Source: an uncultured Microbacterium sp.
GTDB taxonomy: Bacteria > Actinomycetota > Actinomycetes > Actinomycetales > Microbacteriaceae
DNA length: 43,055 nucleotides
NCBI RefSeq assembly: GCF_900078385.1
Contig: NZ_FLQR01000003.1
Coordinates: forward strand, 1 to 43,055
Direction of reading: 5' to 3'
Shown: piece after piece, positions 34,318 to 42,765 of the stretch
Layout: every line of letters begins with the position of its first letter
Position numbering within the stretch: the first letter of the stretch is position 1
Notes under the pieces: generated by a model
Database searches by the model: none
What the model was told of the DNA's origin: nothing
Seen by the model: only the letters and a program-made list of their open reading frames with translations
Made by a program: the position numbers and the translations under genes

Positions 34318-35358
34318 ATGGCACACGGTCTCCGTCTCCTCGCGCAGCGTTCCGCGGTCCTCTCCCTCGCCCTCGCCGCGACCCTCGCTCTGGGGGCATG
34401 CCAGCCCGAGCCCTCGACAGCGCCGGTATCGCCGTCCGCTACCGCGCCGGCATCCGGGACACCGGACCCGAGCCCCACGCCCTCCCCGACGGAAGCGCCG
34501 CAGACGTCTCCGACCGTCCTGTTCGGCGGTGACTGCGCGGCGGTCCTGCCGCCGTCCACGACGCCTGCCGAGCTGGGGGAGGTCACGGCCGTCGACGGAT
34601 ACGACGGGGGAACCGCCGTGAGCACCTTGGGAGGCCTTTCGTGCCTCTTCAGTGGCGATGTGCCCCTGCAGGTCATGGCATTCCCGCGGTCCGCCGTCGC
34701 CGATGACATCGTCGACCGGTACCGCGAGCCCGTCTGCGAGGGCTACGGATACGACGGCTACGGCTGCCGCGTCGGTCGGGAGAGCGGCGGGATGTGGTCA
34801 CTCACGACCCTCGGTCCCTCGCAGTGGGGGGACGAAGCGACGCCCACGCCGCTCCTGGACGCCACGGCCGACGTCGTCGCGGCGAACATCGCCGCCACTG
34901 CGCCTCCCGTCCCGGTCGATCGAACGGACGCGTGGTGGTCGGCGACGTGCGGGGACCTGGGCGCCGACCTCGATCTCGTGACGATCCTCGGCGTCGAGGA
35001 CGTCGAGTCGGGGTACCCCGCGGACGGCGGCAGCGACGTCGCCACCGAGATCGCCGTCCGCGCCGGCAGCTACCTGGGCTACTGCGCGTGGTACGGGTTC
35101 GCGGGCAACGAGCTGCGCGCCATCCAGGTCTGGCCGTACCCGGGCGGCGCCTGGGCGTGGGAGCGCAGCGCGGATGACCTGAGCGAGATCGAGACGCTTC
35201 CCGTCACCGGAGCGACCGAGGCCCGGATCGGGATCGACGGCACCATGGCCGTGGCCGACATGACCGACGGCGGCAATCTCGTGCGCGTGGCGGTGGGGGA
35301 AGTCGATGCCGCTGTCCCCGCGACGCTCGCTGCGGTCATGGCGGCGCTCGCCGGCTGA
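34318..35358 (+). CDS. Lipoprotein of unknown function, first of a tandem pair
   Basis: A 346-residue exported lipoprotein with signal peptide and lipobox LGAC (Cys28), then a Ser/Thr/Pro-rich linker (about 30-65). Two similar modules follow. Module A (about 70-175) has FGGDCAAVL, GGLSCLF and a YDGYGC pair of cysteines; module B (about 205-340) has TCGDLGADL, YCAWYGF and VWPYPGGAWAWE. I recognise no named domain. Mapping onto the neighbour at 35412 shows the same order of Cys, Trp and Pro-Gly landmarks, so the two genes are paralogues. The protein should sit on the outer face of the membrane. Leaderless start. Confidence 0.85.
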   Translation: MAHGLRLLAQRSAVLSLALAATLALGACQPEPSTAPVSPSATAPASGTPDPSPTPSPTEAPQTSPTVLFGGDCAAVLPPSTTPAELGEVTAVDGYDGGTAVSTLGGLSCLFSGDVPLQVMAFPRSAVADDIVDRYREPVCEGYGYDGYGCRVGRESGGMWSLTTLGPSQWGDEATPTPLLDATADVVAANIAATAPPVPVDRTDAWWSATCGDLGADLDLVTILGVEDVESGYPADGGSDVATEIAVRAGSYLGYCAWYGFAGNELRAIQVWPYPGGAWAWERSADDLSEIETLPVTGATEARIGIDGTMAVADMTDGGNLVRVAVGEVDAAVPATLAAVMAALAG

Positions 35359-35369
35359 CGCGCACGGCG

Positions 35370-35383
35370 GGCCCGCGCGGGCC
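35370..35383. repeat. 14-bp GC palindrome between the lipoprotein genes
   Basis: GGCCCGCGCGGGCC lies 12 nt after the first lipoprotein's stop. It may be a weak terminator, but the loop would be very small and there is no T-run. Confidence 0.3.
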
Positions 35384-35399
35384 GCGGAGCGCGTGTGGA

Positions 35400-35405
35400 T
35401 AGCAT
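35400..35405 (+). promoter_or_regulatory. -10 element (TAGCAT) of the second tandem lipoprotein
   Basis: TAGCAT is 6 bp before ATG 35412, so the second lipoprotein has its own leaderless promoter although it lies only 53 nt behind the first gene. Confidence 0.65.
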
Positions 35406-35411
35406 TCGACC

Positions 35412-36407
35412 ATGGATTCCCCCCGATGGATTCGCCGTGCTCTCGGCGCCGGTGCGCTCGTCCTCGCTCTGGCGCTCGCCGGGTGCCAGGCCGCCCCCAC
35501 CGCTGCCCCCTCGCCCACGGCGTCGGCGGCGACGACCGCGCCCACGCCGAGCGAGACCTCGGTGACCGTGGACACGCCGACCCCGCCGTTCGACGGAGGC
35601 TGTGCGGAGCTGCTGGCAGACCCGGGGATCGCAGCCGCGACCGGCGGAGCGACGGCGCTGCAGCCCGGTGAGCGCTGGTGGATCGGCATCGAGACCGCCG
35701 GCGGGCTGGACTGCCCGTTCGACGCGGCGCGGGGCTACGGCCACATCATCGCCGTACCCGCCGACGCAGCCGTATCCCCCGGATTCGATGCACCCGGGTG
35801 CGTTCAGCAGTACGACGAGGTCGAGTGCGTGAGCACCGAGACCGTCGGCGGGATCTGGGTGCTCGTCGCGCTGATCGGCGGGGAGCTCGCACCCGAGGTT
35901 CCCGACGCGCTCGTCGCGCTCCAGGCCGCCGCCTCCGCGGCGCTGAGCGACGCCGACGGTGTCGGAGTCACTGCCCGCGCGTCGACGGCATCGCTGCCGC
36001 TGGACTGCTCCGCGCTCGCGGACGCGGTGGACGTGTCGACCCTGCTCGCCGCCGAGGAGGTCTTCTCCGACCGCATCGAGGAAGGGAGTGGGCCGCTCGG
36101 CCGCCGCGTCGCCGAGGCGCTCGGCGTGAGCGGACGATGCGACTGGTCCGAGCTCACCGACTTCCGCGAGTTCGGTGTCGTGGTCTACCCGGGCGCGGCG
36201 TGGACCTGGCCCGGCATCGACCTCCCCGAAGCCGAGGAGGTGGAGGTGGCCGGTCTCGACGGCCTCCTGTCGGTCGACCGGCATGCGGGGGCGACGCTCA
36301 TCGTCACGGACGGGGTGAACCTCATCGAGGTGCGAGGCTCGGGCATCGGTCGCGAGGACCTCCTCGCGGCGGCGGAGCGCATCACGACGGCCGTCTCCGG
36401 CGCGTGA
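35412..36407 (+). CDS. Lipoprotein of unknown function, second of a tandem pair
   Basis: A 331-residue lipoprotein with lipobox LAGC (Cys25) and a Thr/Pro/Ala linker. It repeats the layout of its neighbour: module A with [16 protein letters not shown] and C...YDEVEC, module B with [17 protein letters not shown] and [10 protein letters not shown]. Identity to the neighbour is low except at these landmarks, which points to an old duplication followed by divergence. The paired cysteines are probably oxidised outside the cell. No catalytic motif is seen; a binding or envelope-structure role is possible but not shown. proS follows 46 nt downstream from its own promoter. Confidence 0.85.
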   Translation: MDSPRWIRRALGAGALVLALALAGCQAAPTAAPSPTASAATTAPTPSETSVTVDTPTPPFDGGCAELLADPGIAAATGGATALQPGERWWIGIETAGGLDCPFDAARGYGHIIAVPADAAVSPGFDAPGCVQQYDEVECVSTETVGGIWVLVALIGGELAPEVPDALVALQAAASAALSDADGVGVTARASTASLPLDCSALADAVDVSTLLAAEEVFSDRIEEGSGPLGRRVAEALGVSGRCDWSELTDFREFGVVVYPGAAWTWPGIDLPEAEEVEVAGLDGLLSVDRHAGATLIVTDGVNLIEVRGSGIGREDLLAAAERITTAVSGA

Positions 36408-36439
36408 GGTGCGGCACGGGTCCTCCCGCCGTGGCCCCG

Positions 36440-36445
36440 TAAGCT
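36440..36445 (+). promoter_or_regulatory. -10 element (TAAGCT) of proS
   Basis: TAAGCT is 8 bp before GTG 36454, so the transcript has almost no leader. No T-box or other long leader is present. Confidence 0.55.
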
Positions 36446-36453
36446 TGACCCTC

Positions 36454-38211
36454 GTGGTCACCCGTCTCTCGCACTACTTCCTCCGCACGCTCCGCGAAGA
36501 CCCGGCCGACGCCGAGGTCACGAGCCACCGCCTGCTGGTGCGCGCCGGCTACATCCGCCGCGCCGCACCCGGCATCTTCACGTGGCTCCCGCTGGGCCTC
36601 CGCGTCAAGGCGAAGATCGAAGGCATCGTCCGCGAGGAGATGACGCGCGCCGGCGCCTACGAGGTGCACTTCCCGGCGCTGCTGCCCCGCGAGCCCTACG
36701 AGCTGTCCGGCCGCTGGGAGGCGTACGGCAACGGCATCTTCCGTCTGAAGGACCGGAAGGACGCCGATTACCTGCTCGCGCCCACCCACGAGGAGATGTT
36801 CACCCTCCTCGTGAAGGACCTGTACTCGTCGTACAAGGACCTGCCCCTGACGATCTATCAGATCCAGGACAAGTACCGCGACGAGGCGCGCCCGCGCGCG
36901 GGCCTCCTGCGCGGCCGCGAGTTCACCATGAAGGACGCGTACTCCTTCGACTACACGGATGCCGGCCTGGAGGCGTCGTACCAGCTGCAGCGCGACGCGT
37001 ACGAGCGCATCTTCCAGCGCCTCGGCATGGAGTACGTCATCGTCAATGCGGACAACGGCCTCATGGGCGGCGCGCGCAGCGAGGAGTTCCTGCACCCCAC
37101 CCCGGTCGGCGAGGACACGTTCGTGCGGTCCGCCGGCGGCTATGCCGCGAACGTCGAAGCGTTCACGACGGTCGCGCCCGAGGCGATCGCGTTCGACGGC
37201 CTCCCCGCCCCGGTCGTCTTCGACTCGCCGAACACCCCCACCATCGATACGCTCGTCGCCCACTGCAATGCCGTGCTGGAGGGGGAGTACGCCGCGGCGG
37301 ACACCCTGAAGAACGTCGTGCTGGCGCTCACGCACCTCGACGGCACGCGCGAGCTCGTCGTCGTCGGCATCCCCGGCGATCGCGAGGTCGACGACAAGCG
37401 CGTCGAGGTCGCCTTCGCGCCCGCCGCCGTGGAGCCCGCGACGGAAGCCGACTTCGCGAAGCACCCTCTGCTCGTGAAGGGCTACATCGGCCCGTGGTCC
37501 GAGCTCGGCCCCGTGCTCGGCGAGGAGTCCGCCACCGGCATCCGGTTCTTCCTCGACCCGCGCGTGGTCGACGGGTCGAGCTGGATCACCGGCGCCAACA
37601 TCGACCAGAAGCACGTGCACTCCCTCGTCGCGGGGCGCGACTTCACGGGCGACGGCTTCGTCGAGGTCGCGAACGTGCGTCCCGGCGATGCCGCACCGGA
37701 CGGCTCCGGGCCCGTCGAGCTCGCGCGCGGCATGGAGATCGGACACGTCTTCCAGCTCGGGCGCTTCTTCGCGGAGAAGCTGGGGCTCAAGGTCCTCGAC
37801 GAGAACGGCAAGCTCGTGACCGTCACGATGGGGTCCTACGGCATCGGCGTCACCCGCATCCTCGCGGCGCTCGCGGAGCTCAACAACGACGGGAAGGGCC
37901 TCGTGTGGCCCGCCGCCATCGCCCCGTTCGACGTGCATGTCGTCGCGACGGGTCGGGATGCGGTGGCCTTCGAACTCGCCGAGAAGCTCTCCGCCGACCT
38001 CGAGGCCGCCGGCGTCGACGTGCTCCTCGATGACCGCCCGAAGGTCTCGCCCGGCGTGAAGTTCGGCGACGCCGAGCTGGTCGGAGTGCCGCGGATCGTC
38101 ATCGTGGGCCGCGGCGCCGCCGACGGCGAGGTCGAGGTGTGGGACCGCCGCACCGGTGAGCGCCAGACCGTCGCCGCTGCGGACGCGGTGGCCGCGCTCA
38201 CCGCGCCCTGA
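36454..38211 (+). CDS. proS: Prolyl-tRNA synthetase
   Basis: Charges tRNA-Pro in the cytosol. The 585 residues have the bacterial-type arrangement: N-terminal catalytic core ([19 protein letters not shown], the [11 protein letters not shown] motif 2 region, [10 protein letters not shown]), the inserted editing domain (about 225-390), the [11 protein letters not shown] motif 3, and an anticodon-binding domain ending in VAALTAP. GTG 36454 gives the standard N-terminus and no ribosome-binding site is seen, consistent with a leaderless message. It belongs to the conserved block ispG...proS...nusA. Confidence 0.97.
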   Translation: MVTRLSHYFLRTLREDPADAEVTSHRLLVRAGYIRRAAPGIFTWLPLGLRVKAKIEGIVREEMTRAGAYEVHFPALLPREPYELSGRWEAYGNGIFRLKDRKDADYLLAPTHEEMFTLLVKDLYSSYKDLPLTIYQIQDKYRDEARPRAGLLRGREFTMKDAYSFDYTDAGLEASYQLQRDAYERIFQRLGMEYVIVNADNGLMGGARSEEFLHPTPVGEDTFVRSAGGYAANVEAFTTVAPEAIAFDGLPAPVVFDSPNTPTIDTLVAHCNAVLEGEYAAADTLKNVVLALTHLDGTRELVVVGIPGDREVDDKRVEVAFAPAAVEPATEADFAKHPLLVKGYIGPWSELGPVLGEESATGIRFFLDPRVVDGSSWITGANIDQKHVHSLVAGRDFTGDGFVEVANVRPGDAAPDGSGPVELARGMEIGHVFQLGRFFAEKLGLKVLDENGKLVTVTMGSYGIGVTRILAALAELNNDGKGLVWPAAIAPFDVHVVATGRDAVAFELAEKLSADLEAAGVDVLLDDRPKVSPGVKFGDAELVGVPRIVIVGRGAADGEVEVWDRRTGERQTVAAADAVAALTAP

Positions 38212-38242
38212 GGTCGTTGGCCCGCCGTTCACCACGCCGTGA

Positions 38243-38248
38243 CAGGGT
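38243..38248 (+). promoter_or_regulatory. Possible -10 element (CAGGGT) of the LOG-family gene
   Basis: CAGGGT lies 6 bp before ATG 38255. It is a poorer hexamer than the others, but the spacing is the same; GGAG also overlaps this area and could serve as a ribosome-binding site. Confidence 0.35.
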
Positions 38249-38254
38249 GGAGTC

Positions 38255-39322
38255 ATGGCTCCACCCCGTTCCGCCGCGTCCGTCCCGCCCCAAGTGACCC
38301 AGGCGCTGCGCGCCGTCATCGCCGAAGCCGGCATCACCACCGACACCGATCTCGTCGCGCGCATCCTCGCGACCGGGGTGGGATTGGGCCTGGACGCCAC
38401 CGACCGGCTCGACCTCAAGATCACCTCCGCCGCGCTCAGCGAGATGCGCGCGGCGTTCCAGCTCTTCGCCCCGTACCGGAACGTGCCGAAGGTCACCGTG
38501 TTCGGATCGGCGCGCACGAAACCCGACGACCGGCTGTACCGCCAGGCGTCCGAGGTCGCGGGAGCGCTCGCCGAGCGCGGGTGGATGGTCGTCACCGGCG
38601 CGGGTCCCGGCATCATGCAGGCGGCGGCCGAAGGCGCCGGCGCCGACCGGTCCATCGGCGTCTCCATCCGTCTCCCGTTCGAGGAGAAGCCCAACGCGGT
38701 CATCGCGACCAGCGCCAACAACGTCGCCATGAAGTACTTCTTCACCCGCAAGCTCATGCTCGTGAAGGAGTCGCACGGCTTCGTCTGCGTGCCTGGCGGC
38801 TTCGGGACGCTCGACGAGCTGTTCGAGCTGCTCACGCTGCAGCAGACCGGCAAGGCCGAGCCCATGCCGATCGTGCTCCTCGACGCTCCCGGCGGCTCCT
38901 TCTGGACCGGGCTGCGCGACTACGTCGAGCAGCAGCTGCTTCCGGCGGGGGTCATCTCACCCGACGACTTCGATCGCGTGACCATCACCGACTCCGTCAC
39001 GGCGGCTGCCGAGGAGATCACCGGGTTCTGGCGCAACTACGACTCGCTGCGCTGGGTGGGGAAGCGGCTCGTGCTGCGCCTTCGCGCCGAGCCGACGGAT
39101 GCCGAGGTCGACGAGCTGACCGCGCGGTTCGGCGCGCTGCTGATCGACGGGCGCATCGAGAAGTCCGCGCCACTCACGCCGGAGCGCGAGGACGACGACC
39201 GCGTCGACCTGCCGCGACTGGTGATGACGTACGACCAGTTCGAGGTGGGATCCCTGTTCCGCCTCATCCGGGCCGTCAACGAACTCGGCAGTGCGCCGGC
39301 GGGGCCGGCGCACGCCAACTGA
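38255..39322 (+). CDS. LOG-family protein (lysine decarboxylase-like fold)
   Basis: A 355-residue cytosolic protein containing the LOG domain: TVFGSARTKPDD, VVTGAGPGIMQAAAEGA and the PGGFGTLDELFE motif that carries the catalytic Glu and phosphate-binding glycines. LOG proteins release cytokinin-type bases from nucleotide 5'-monophosphates, and bacterial ones often act as general nucleotide phosphoribohydrolases. This one is longer than plant or pathogen LOG (about 190-220 residues), with about 70 extra N-terminal and 80 extra C-terminal residues, a form common in actinobacteria. Whether it acts on cytokinin precursors is unknown. It ends one nucleotide from the stop of the convergent PNPOx-fold gene. 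Confidence 0.9.
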   Translation: MAPPRSAASVPPQVTQALRAVIAEAGITTDTDLVARILATGVGLGLDATDRLDLKITSAALSEMRAAFQLFAPYRNVPKVTVFGSARTKPDDRLYRQASEVAGALAERGWMVVTGAGPGIMQAAAEGAGADRSIGVSIRLPFEEKPNAVIATSANNVAMKYFFTRKLMLVKESHGFVCVPGGFGTLDELFELLTLQQTGKAEPMPIVLLDAPGGSFWTGLRDYVEQQLLPAGVISPDDFDRVTITDSVTAAAEEITGFWRNYDSLRWVGKRLVLRLRAEPTDAEVDELTARFGALLIDGRIEKSAPLTPEREDDDRVDLPRLVMTYDQFEVGSLFRLIRAVNELGSAPAGPAHAN

Positions 39323-39323
39323 G

Positions 39324-39824
39324 TCAGCAGACGATGCGGCCGTGGTTCATCGTGTCGTCCGGAGTGTCGCGCGTCACGAGCGCCTTGAGCATCCCAGCCG
39401 CCATGACGAGCTTGCCGTGCGCCGGCTCCCAGAACTCGGTGTCCAGCGGCGTGACCTTCAGCAGCGCGATACCGGGCGTATCGATTCCGTCGGCGAACCA
39501 GATGTCGAGCGACGGGCTCCACAGCTGCTCCATCTTGGCGCGGTCGTGGACGACCGAGGCGCGACCTGCGACGGAGACGTACCGCATCCCCTTCGCGTCG
39601 CAGTAGGAGAGCCCGACGTCGTGGTCGCGCTGCACGTCGTCGACCTTCTGGGTGTCCTCCGAGGTGAAGAACCAGATGTCGCCGGCGTCGTCCATCTCGC
39701 GCGTGCTCATCGGCCGGCTCACGAGCCGGTTCTGCGCGTCCACGGTGGTCAGCATCGTGAAATCGATGTCCTCGACGAGCGTCTTCACGCGCTCGAGGGC
39801 TTCCTTACCCGTCACTTCAGTCAT
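39324..39824 (-). CDS. Pyridoxamine 5'-phosphate oxidase-fold protein (general stress protein 26 type)
   Basis: A 166-residue split-barrel flavin-binding protein. The opening KTLVEDIDFTMLTTVDAQNR, SRPMSTREMD and IWFFTSEDTQK segments and the late DTEFWEP are the usual landmarks of the GSP26 subgroup, which binds FMN or FAD and lacks pyridoxamine oxidase residues. Its role is unknown; the group is tied to stress responses. GGGAAGGG precedes the ATG. It follows the DUF1206 gene by 50 nt on the same strand and may be its co-transcribed third gene. Confidence 0.9.
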   Translation of the reverse strand: MTEVTGKEALERVKTLVEDIDFTMLTTVDAQNRLVSRPMSTREMDDAGDIWFFTSEDTQKVDDVQRDHDVGLSYCDAKGMRYVSVAGRASVVHDRAKMEQLWSPSLDIWFADGIDTPGIALLKVTPLDTEFWEPAHGKLVMAAGMLKALVTRDTPDDTMNHGRIVC

Positions 39825-39874
39825 GCCACGACCCTTCCCGGCGGCGGCGAGGCCGCACAGGGGGTTGACACCCC

Positions 39875-40681
39875 TCAGAGGCGCGCGTAGCGGGCGCGGA
39901 AGATGCAGAACACCCCGTAGGCGATGAGGCCGACCCCCACGATGCCCGCGAGCACACGACCGAAGGGGAACTCGAGCAGGCCGTCGACGGCGCCGTCCAG
40001 CCCGCCTGCGGCGCCCGGATCGACCTTGACGGCCGCGACGAGCAGCAGGATGCCGATGATGCCGAGAGCCACGCCCTTCGCGACGAAGCCGATCGCGCCG
40101 AGCCCCGCGAGACTCCGCCCCGGCCCGGAGTGGGGGATCGTGACCTTGTTCCGGAAGGTGCGGCGCAGTCCCATGACGACGAAGACGACACCCGCGACGG
40201 CGAAGCCGGCGCCGACGGCGCCGAGGAGGAAGACGCCGCCGGGGATGGCGAGCACGCCGCGGCTGGCGTCCTCCGCCGTCTCCTCAGCGTTCGGGCGTGC
40301 GCCGAGCGCGACCGCCGCGGCGACCGCGCCGAGGCCCGCGAACACGAGGGCCTGGCTCCACTCGGAGACCCGCGCACCCCACTTGCGGGGGCGATGGCCG
40401 CGCGTCAGCAGGCCGTCCGCGACATGCCAGAGGGCGAGGGCCCAGAGCGCGATCGCGACGACCCAGAGCGCGACGAAGCCGAGCGGCGCCGTCGCGATCG
40501 CCTTGAACGCGCCGACCTGGTCCGCCTCCGCGCGGGTGCCGGTCGCCACGGCCAGGATGATCCCCCCGATCAGGATGTGCACCACGCCGTTGGCGGCGAA
40601 GCCCGACCGGGCCAGCACCCGGAAGACCGTGCTCGTCGTCGCGTCGCGGGCAGCATCCTTCGCGGCGTCCGACACCGGCAT
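39875..40681 (-). CDS. DUF1206 membrane protein
   Basis: A 268-residue protein with six predicted membrane helices arranged as three similar pairs, the DUF1206 layout. Each pair starts with a Gly-rich helix (RSGFAANGVVHILIGG, ALVFAGLGAVAAAVAL, AIGFVAKGVALGIIG) and includes short polar turns. The domain has no known function. ATG 40681 lies 2 nt after the stop of the upstream transporter gene, which indicates coupled expression. No catalytic residues are evident. Confidence 0.88.
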   Translation of the reverse strand: MPVSDAAKDAARDATTSTVFRVLARSGFAANGVVHILIGGIILAVATGTRAEADQVGAFKAIATAPLGFVALWVVAIALWALALWHVADGLLTRGHRPRKWGARVSEWSQALVFAGLGAVAAAVALGARPNAEETAEDASRGVLAIPGGVFLLGAVGAGFAVAGVVFVVMGLRRTFRNKVTIPHSGPGRSLAGLGAIGFVAKGVALGIIGILLLVAAVKVDPGAAGGLDGAVDGLLEFPFGRVLAGIVGVGLIAYGVFCIFRARYARL

Positions 40682-40683
40682 CC

Positions 40684-41268
40684 CTACGACTCGCGATCGG
40701 GGTCGCCCGCGATCCAGGGCGGACCGAGCGGCACGATGCGGCGTCGCATCGTCCGCCACGCGAACTTCTCCGCGAGGAGGTAGGTCGCCAGAGCCGAGGC
40801 GGCCAGCAGAAGGACGGCGCCGACCGTGCCGAGCAGCGCGACCCCGGAGAAGGCGCCGGCCGCCTGGAACGCGAGGCCCGTCGAGACGCACAGCAGCGTC
40901 ACGGGCAGCACGGAGTTGTGCATGGCCGCCGGGAACGCGAAGCCGAGCGCGAGGATCGCGAACATGAGCGAGAAGACGCCGCGCGCAGGCCCTGCGACCT
41001 CGAAGAAGCCGAGTTCACCGCCCAGGAGGAAGCCCGGCATGCAGATCCAGTACCAGCCGAAGGCGTTGTACACGAGGAAGTGGAAGTCGTCGCCCTGGAA
41101 GTACGCCAGCATCCCCGCGGTCACCTGCACGATGCCGCCGAAGACGGCGCCGACCCAGAACACGGGGCTCTCGTTCTGCAGGCCGAGGTGCTCGAGCTGG
41201 GCGGTCAGGGTCGCGATGACGAAGCCGAGGAGGCCGATGAGTCCGGGGTCTGCGGTTCGGCCTGTCAT
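40684..41268 (-). CDS. Acetate uptake transporter family (GPR1/FUN34/SatP) protein
   Basis: A 194-residue membrane protein with six hydrophobic segments. Near the N-terminus it has DPGLIGLLGFVIATL, a variant of the NPAPLGL family motif, and later FHFLVYNAFGWYW and FPAAMHNSVLP match conserved parts of the second and fifth helices. Known members carry acetate or succinate with protons. The N-terminal motif is altered (Asp for Asn, Gly for Ala), so transport of acetate itself is uncertain. ATG 41268 is supported by CATACT 6 bp upstream. It is divergent from nusA and precedes the DUF1206 gene by 2 nt. Confidence 0.82.
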   Translation of the reverse strand: MTGRTADPGLIGLLGFVIATLTAQLEHLGLQNESPVFWVGAVFGGIVQVTAGMLAYFQGDDFHFLVYNAFGWYWICMPGFLLGGELGFFEVAGPARGVFSLMFAILALGFAFPAAMHNSVLPVTLLCVSTGLAFQAAGAFSGVALLGTVGAVLLLAASALATYLLAEKFAWRTMRRRIVPLGPPWIAGDPDRES

Positions 41269-41274
41269 GTGCCC

Positions 41275-41280
41275 AGTATG
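41275..41280 (-). promoter_or_regulatory. -10 element (CATACT) of the acetate transporter-family gene
   Basis: On the minus strand CATACT is 6 bp before ATG 41268; the spacing matches the other leaderless genes although the first base deviates from TAnnnT. Confidence 0.5.
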
Positions 41281-41362
41281 GACCGCCGACGCCCGCCCCG
41301 GCGAACGCTCGAAGGCGGCCCCGTCGAGCGCCGGGGCCGGTGCCGCGCACAGCGGCATCCGG

Positions 41363-41368
41363 TAACCT
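41363..41368 (+). promoter_or_regulatory. Probable -10 element (TAACCT) of the nusA operon
   Basis: TAACCT is 54 bp before GTG 41423, giving a leader of about 45-50 nt with a possible GCCGGC hairpin and the AGGGAGG ribosome-binding site. This operon is therefore leadered, unlike its neighbours. Confidence 0.5.
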
Positions 41369-41422
41369 GGGGGGGATGCCGGCGCGGCGACGTGCCGGCG
41401 AGAGCTGAATAGGGAGGCACCT

Positions 41423-42412
41423 GTGGACATCGATCTGGGACTGCTGCGCACGGTCGAGCGAGAGAAGGAGATCCCCTTCGACGAGCTCGTGCGGATCATC
41501 GAGCAGGCCATCCTGACGGCCTACGCCAAGCACACCTCGCCCACGGGCGAGCTTCCCGAGGGCGCCCGCGCCGAGCTCAACCGGAAGACCGGCCACGTCG
41601 CCGTGTTCATCCCCCTCCGCGATGAGGAGGATGTGGTCATCGGCGAGGAGGAGAGCACCCCCGACGACTTCGGCCGCATCGCCGCGTTCGCCGCCAAGCA
41701 GGTCATCAGCCAGCGCCTCCGCGACATCGCCGATGACGCGATCCTCGGTGAGTTCCGGGGCAAGGAGGGCGACATCGTCGCCGGCGTCATCCAGCAGGGC
41801 CCCAACCCCCGCATGGTCCACGTCGACCTCGGCACCGTCGAGGCGATCCTGCCTCCCGAGGAGCAGGTGGCGGGCGAGGAGTACACGCACGGCTCGCGTC
41901 TGCGCGTTTACGTGACATCGGTGTCCAAGGGCACGAAGGGCCCGCAGATCACCGTCTCCCGCACGCACCCGGGTCTGGTCCGCAAGCTCTTCGCCCTCGA
42001 GGTCCCCGAGATCGCCTCCGGCCTGGTGGAGATCGTGTCGCTCGCGCGCGAGGCCGGTCACCGCACCAAGATCGCGGTGCGGGCGAACGACCCGTCCATC
42101 AACGCGAAGGGCGCCTGCATCGGCGAGCTCGGCCGCCGCGTGCGCGCCGTGACCGAAGAGCTCGGCGGCGAGAAGATCGACATCGTCGACTACGACGGCG
42201 AACTGGCGAAGTTCGTCGCCAACGCCCTGTCGCCCGCGAAGGTGACGTCGAGCTTCATCCTGGATGCCGGGACGAAGGCCGTGCGCGCCCTCGTGCCCGA
42301 TTATCAGCTGTCCCTCGCGATCGGCAAAGAGGGCCAGAACGCCCGCCTCGCGGCCAAGCTGACCGGCGCCAAGATCGACATCCAGCCCGACAGCATCCTG
42401 GAAGACGCCTGA
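41423..42412 (+). CDS. nusA: Transcription termination/antitermination factor NusA
   Basis: Binds RNA polymerase and nascent RNA to modulate pausing and termination. The 329-residue length is normal for actinobacteria, which lack the C-terminal repeat domains of E. coli. Visible are the N-terminal polymerase-binding domain (MDIDLGLLRTVEREKEIPFDELV, split by family indels), the S1 domain (GDIVAGVIQQGPNP...VDLGTVEAILPPEEQ) and two KH domains ending DYQLSLAIGKEGQNARLAAKLTGAKIDI in part. GTG 41423 has a strong AGGGAGG. ylxR and infB follow in the usual order, but rimP, usually directly upstream, is absent here. Confidence 0.97.
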   Translation: MDIDLGLLRTVEREKEIPFDELVRIIEQAILTAYAKHTSPTGELPEGARAELNRKTGHVAVFIPLRDEEDVVIGEEESTPDDFGRIAAFAAKQVISQRLRDIADDAILGEFRGKEGDIVAGVIQQGPNPRMVHVDLGTVEAILPPEEQVAGEEYTHGSRLRVYVTSVSKGTKGPQITVSRTHPGLVRKLFALEVPEIASGLVEIVSLAREAGHRTKIAVRANDPSINAKGACIGELGRRVRAVTEELGGEKIDIVDYDGELAKFVANALSPAKVTSSFILDAGTKAVRALVPDYQLSLAIGKEGQNARLAAKLTGAKIDIQPDSILEDA

Positions 42413-42421
42413 CGGGGTAGG

Positions 42422-42673
42422 ATGGAACCTGTTCGAACGTGCGTGGGATGCCGCGCGCGTGCTCCTCGATCCGCACTCCTGAGAGTCGTGGCCCGTGATG
42501 GCATCCTCGTCGCCGACGAGAAAGCCGTGCTTCCGGGGAGGGGGACGTGGGTGCATGACACGGACGAGTGCGTGACCGCCGCCATCCGGCGCCGCGCCTT
42601 CGGACGAGCATTGCGTGTGTCCGGTGACCTGGACACGCAGACCTTTCAAAACACCCACCAGCGAAACGGCTGA
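42422..42673 (+). CDS. ylxR: YlxR-family RNA-binding protein
   Basis: A small 83-residue protein with the conserved N-terminal VRTCVGCRARAPRSALLRVV and the GRGTWVHDTDECV stretch; homologues bind RNA and in some bacteria influence RNase P. It lies 9 nt after nusA in the nusA-ylxR-infB operon. ATG 42422 overlaps a GTAGG sequence, so the ribosome-binding site is weak and coupling to nusA is likely. Confidence 0.93.
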   Translation: MEPVRTCVGCRARAPRSALLRVVARDGILVADEKAVLPGRGTWVHDTDECVTAAIRRRAFGRALRVSGDLDTQTFQNTHQRNG

Positions 42674-42765
42674 ACGGCTATGGACACAAAGTGAACGGCT
42701 CGAAATGAGACCCGTCCGCAAGTAACGGTCTGCCCTGTCCTGGGTAGGCCCCAGACAGGAGAATT

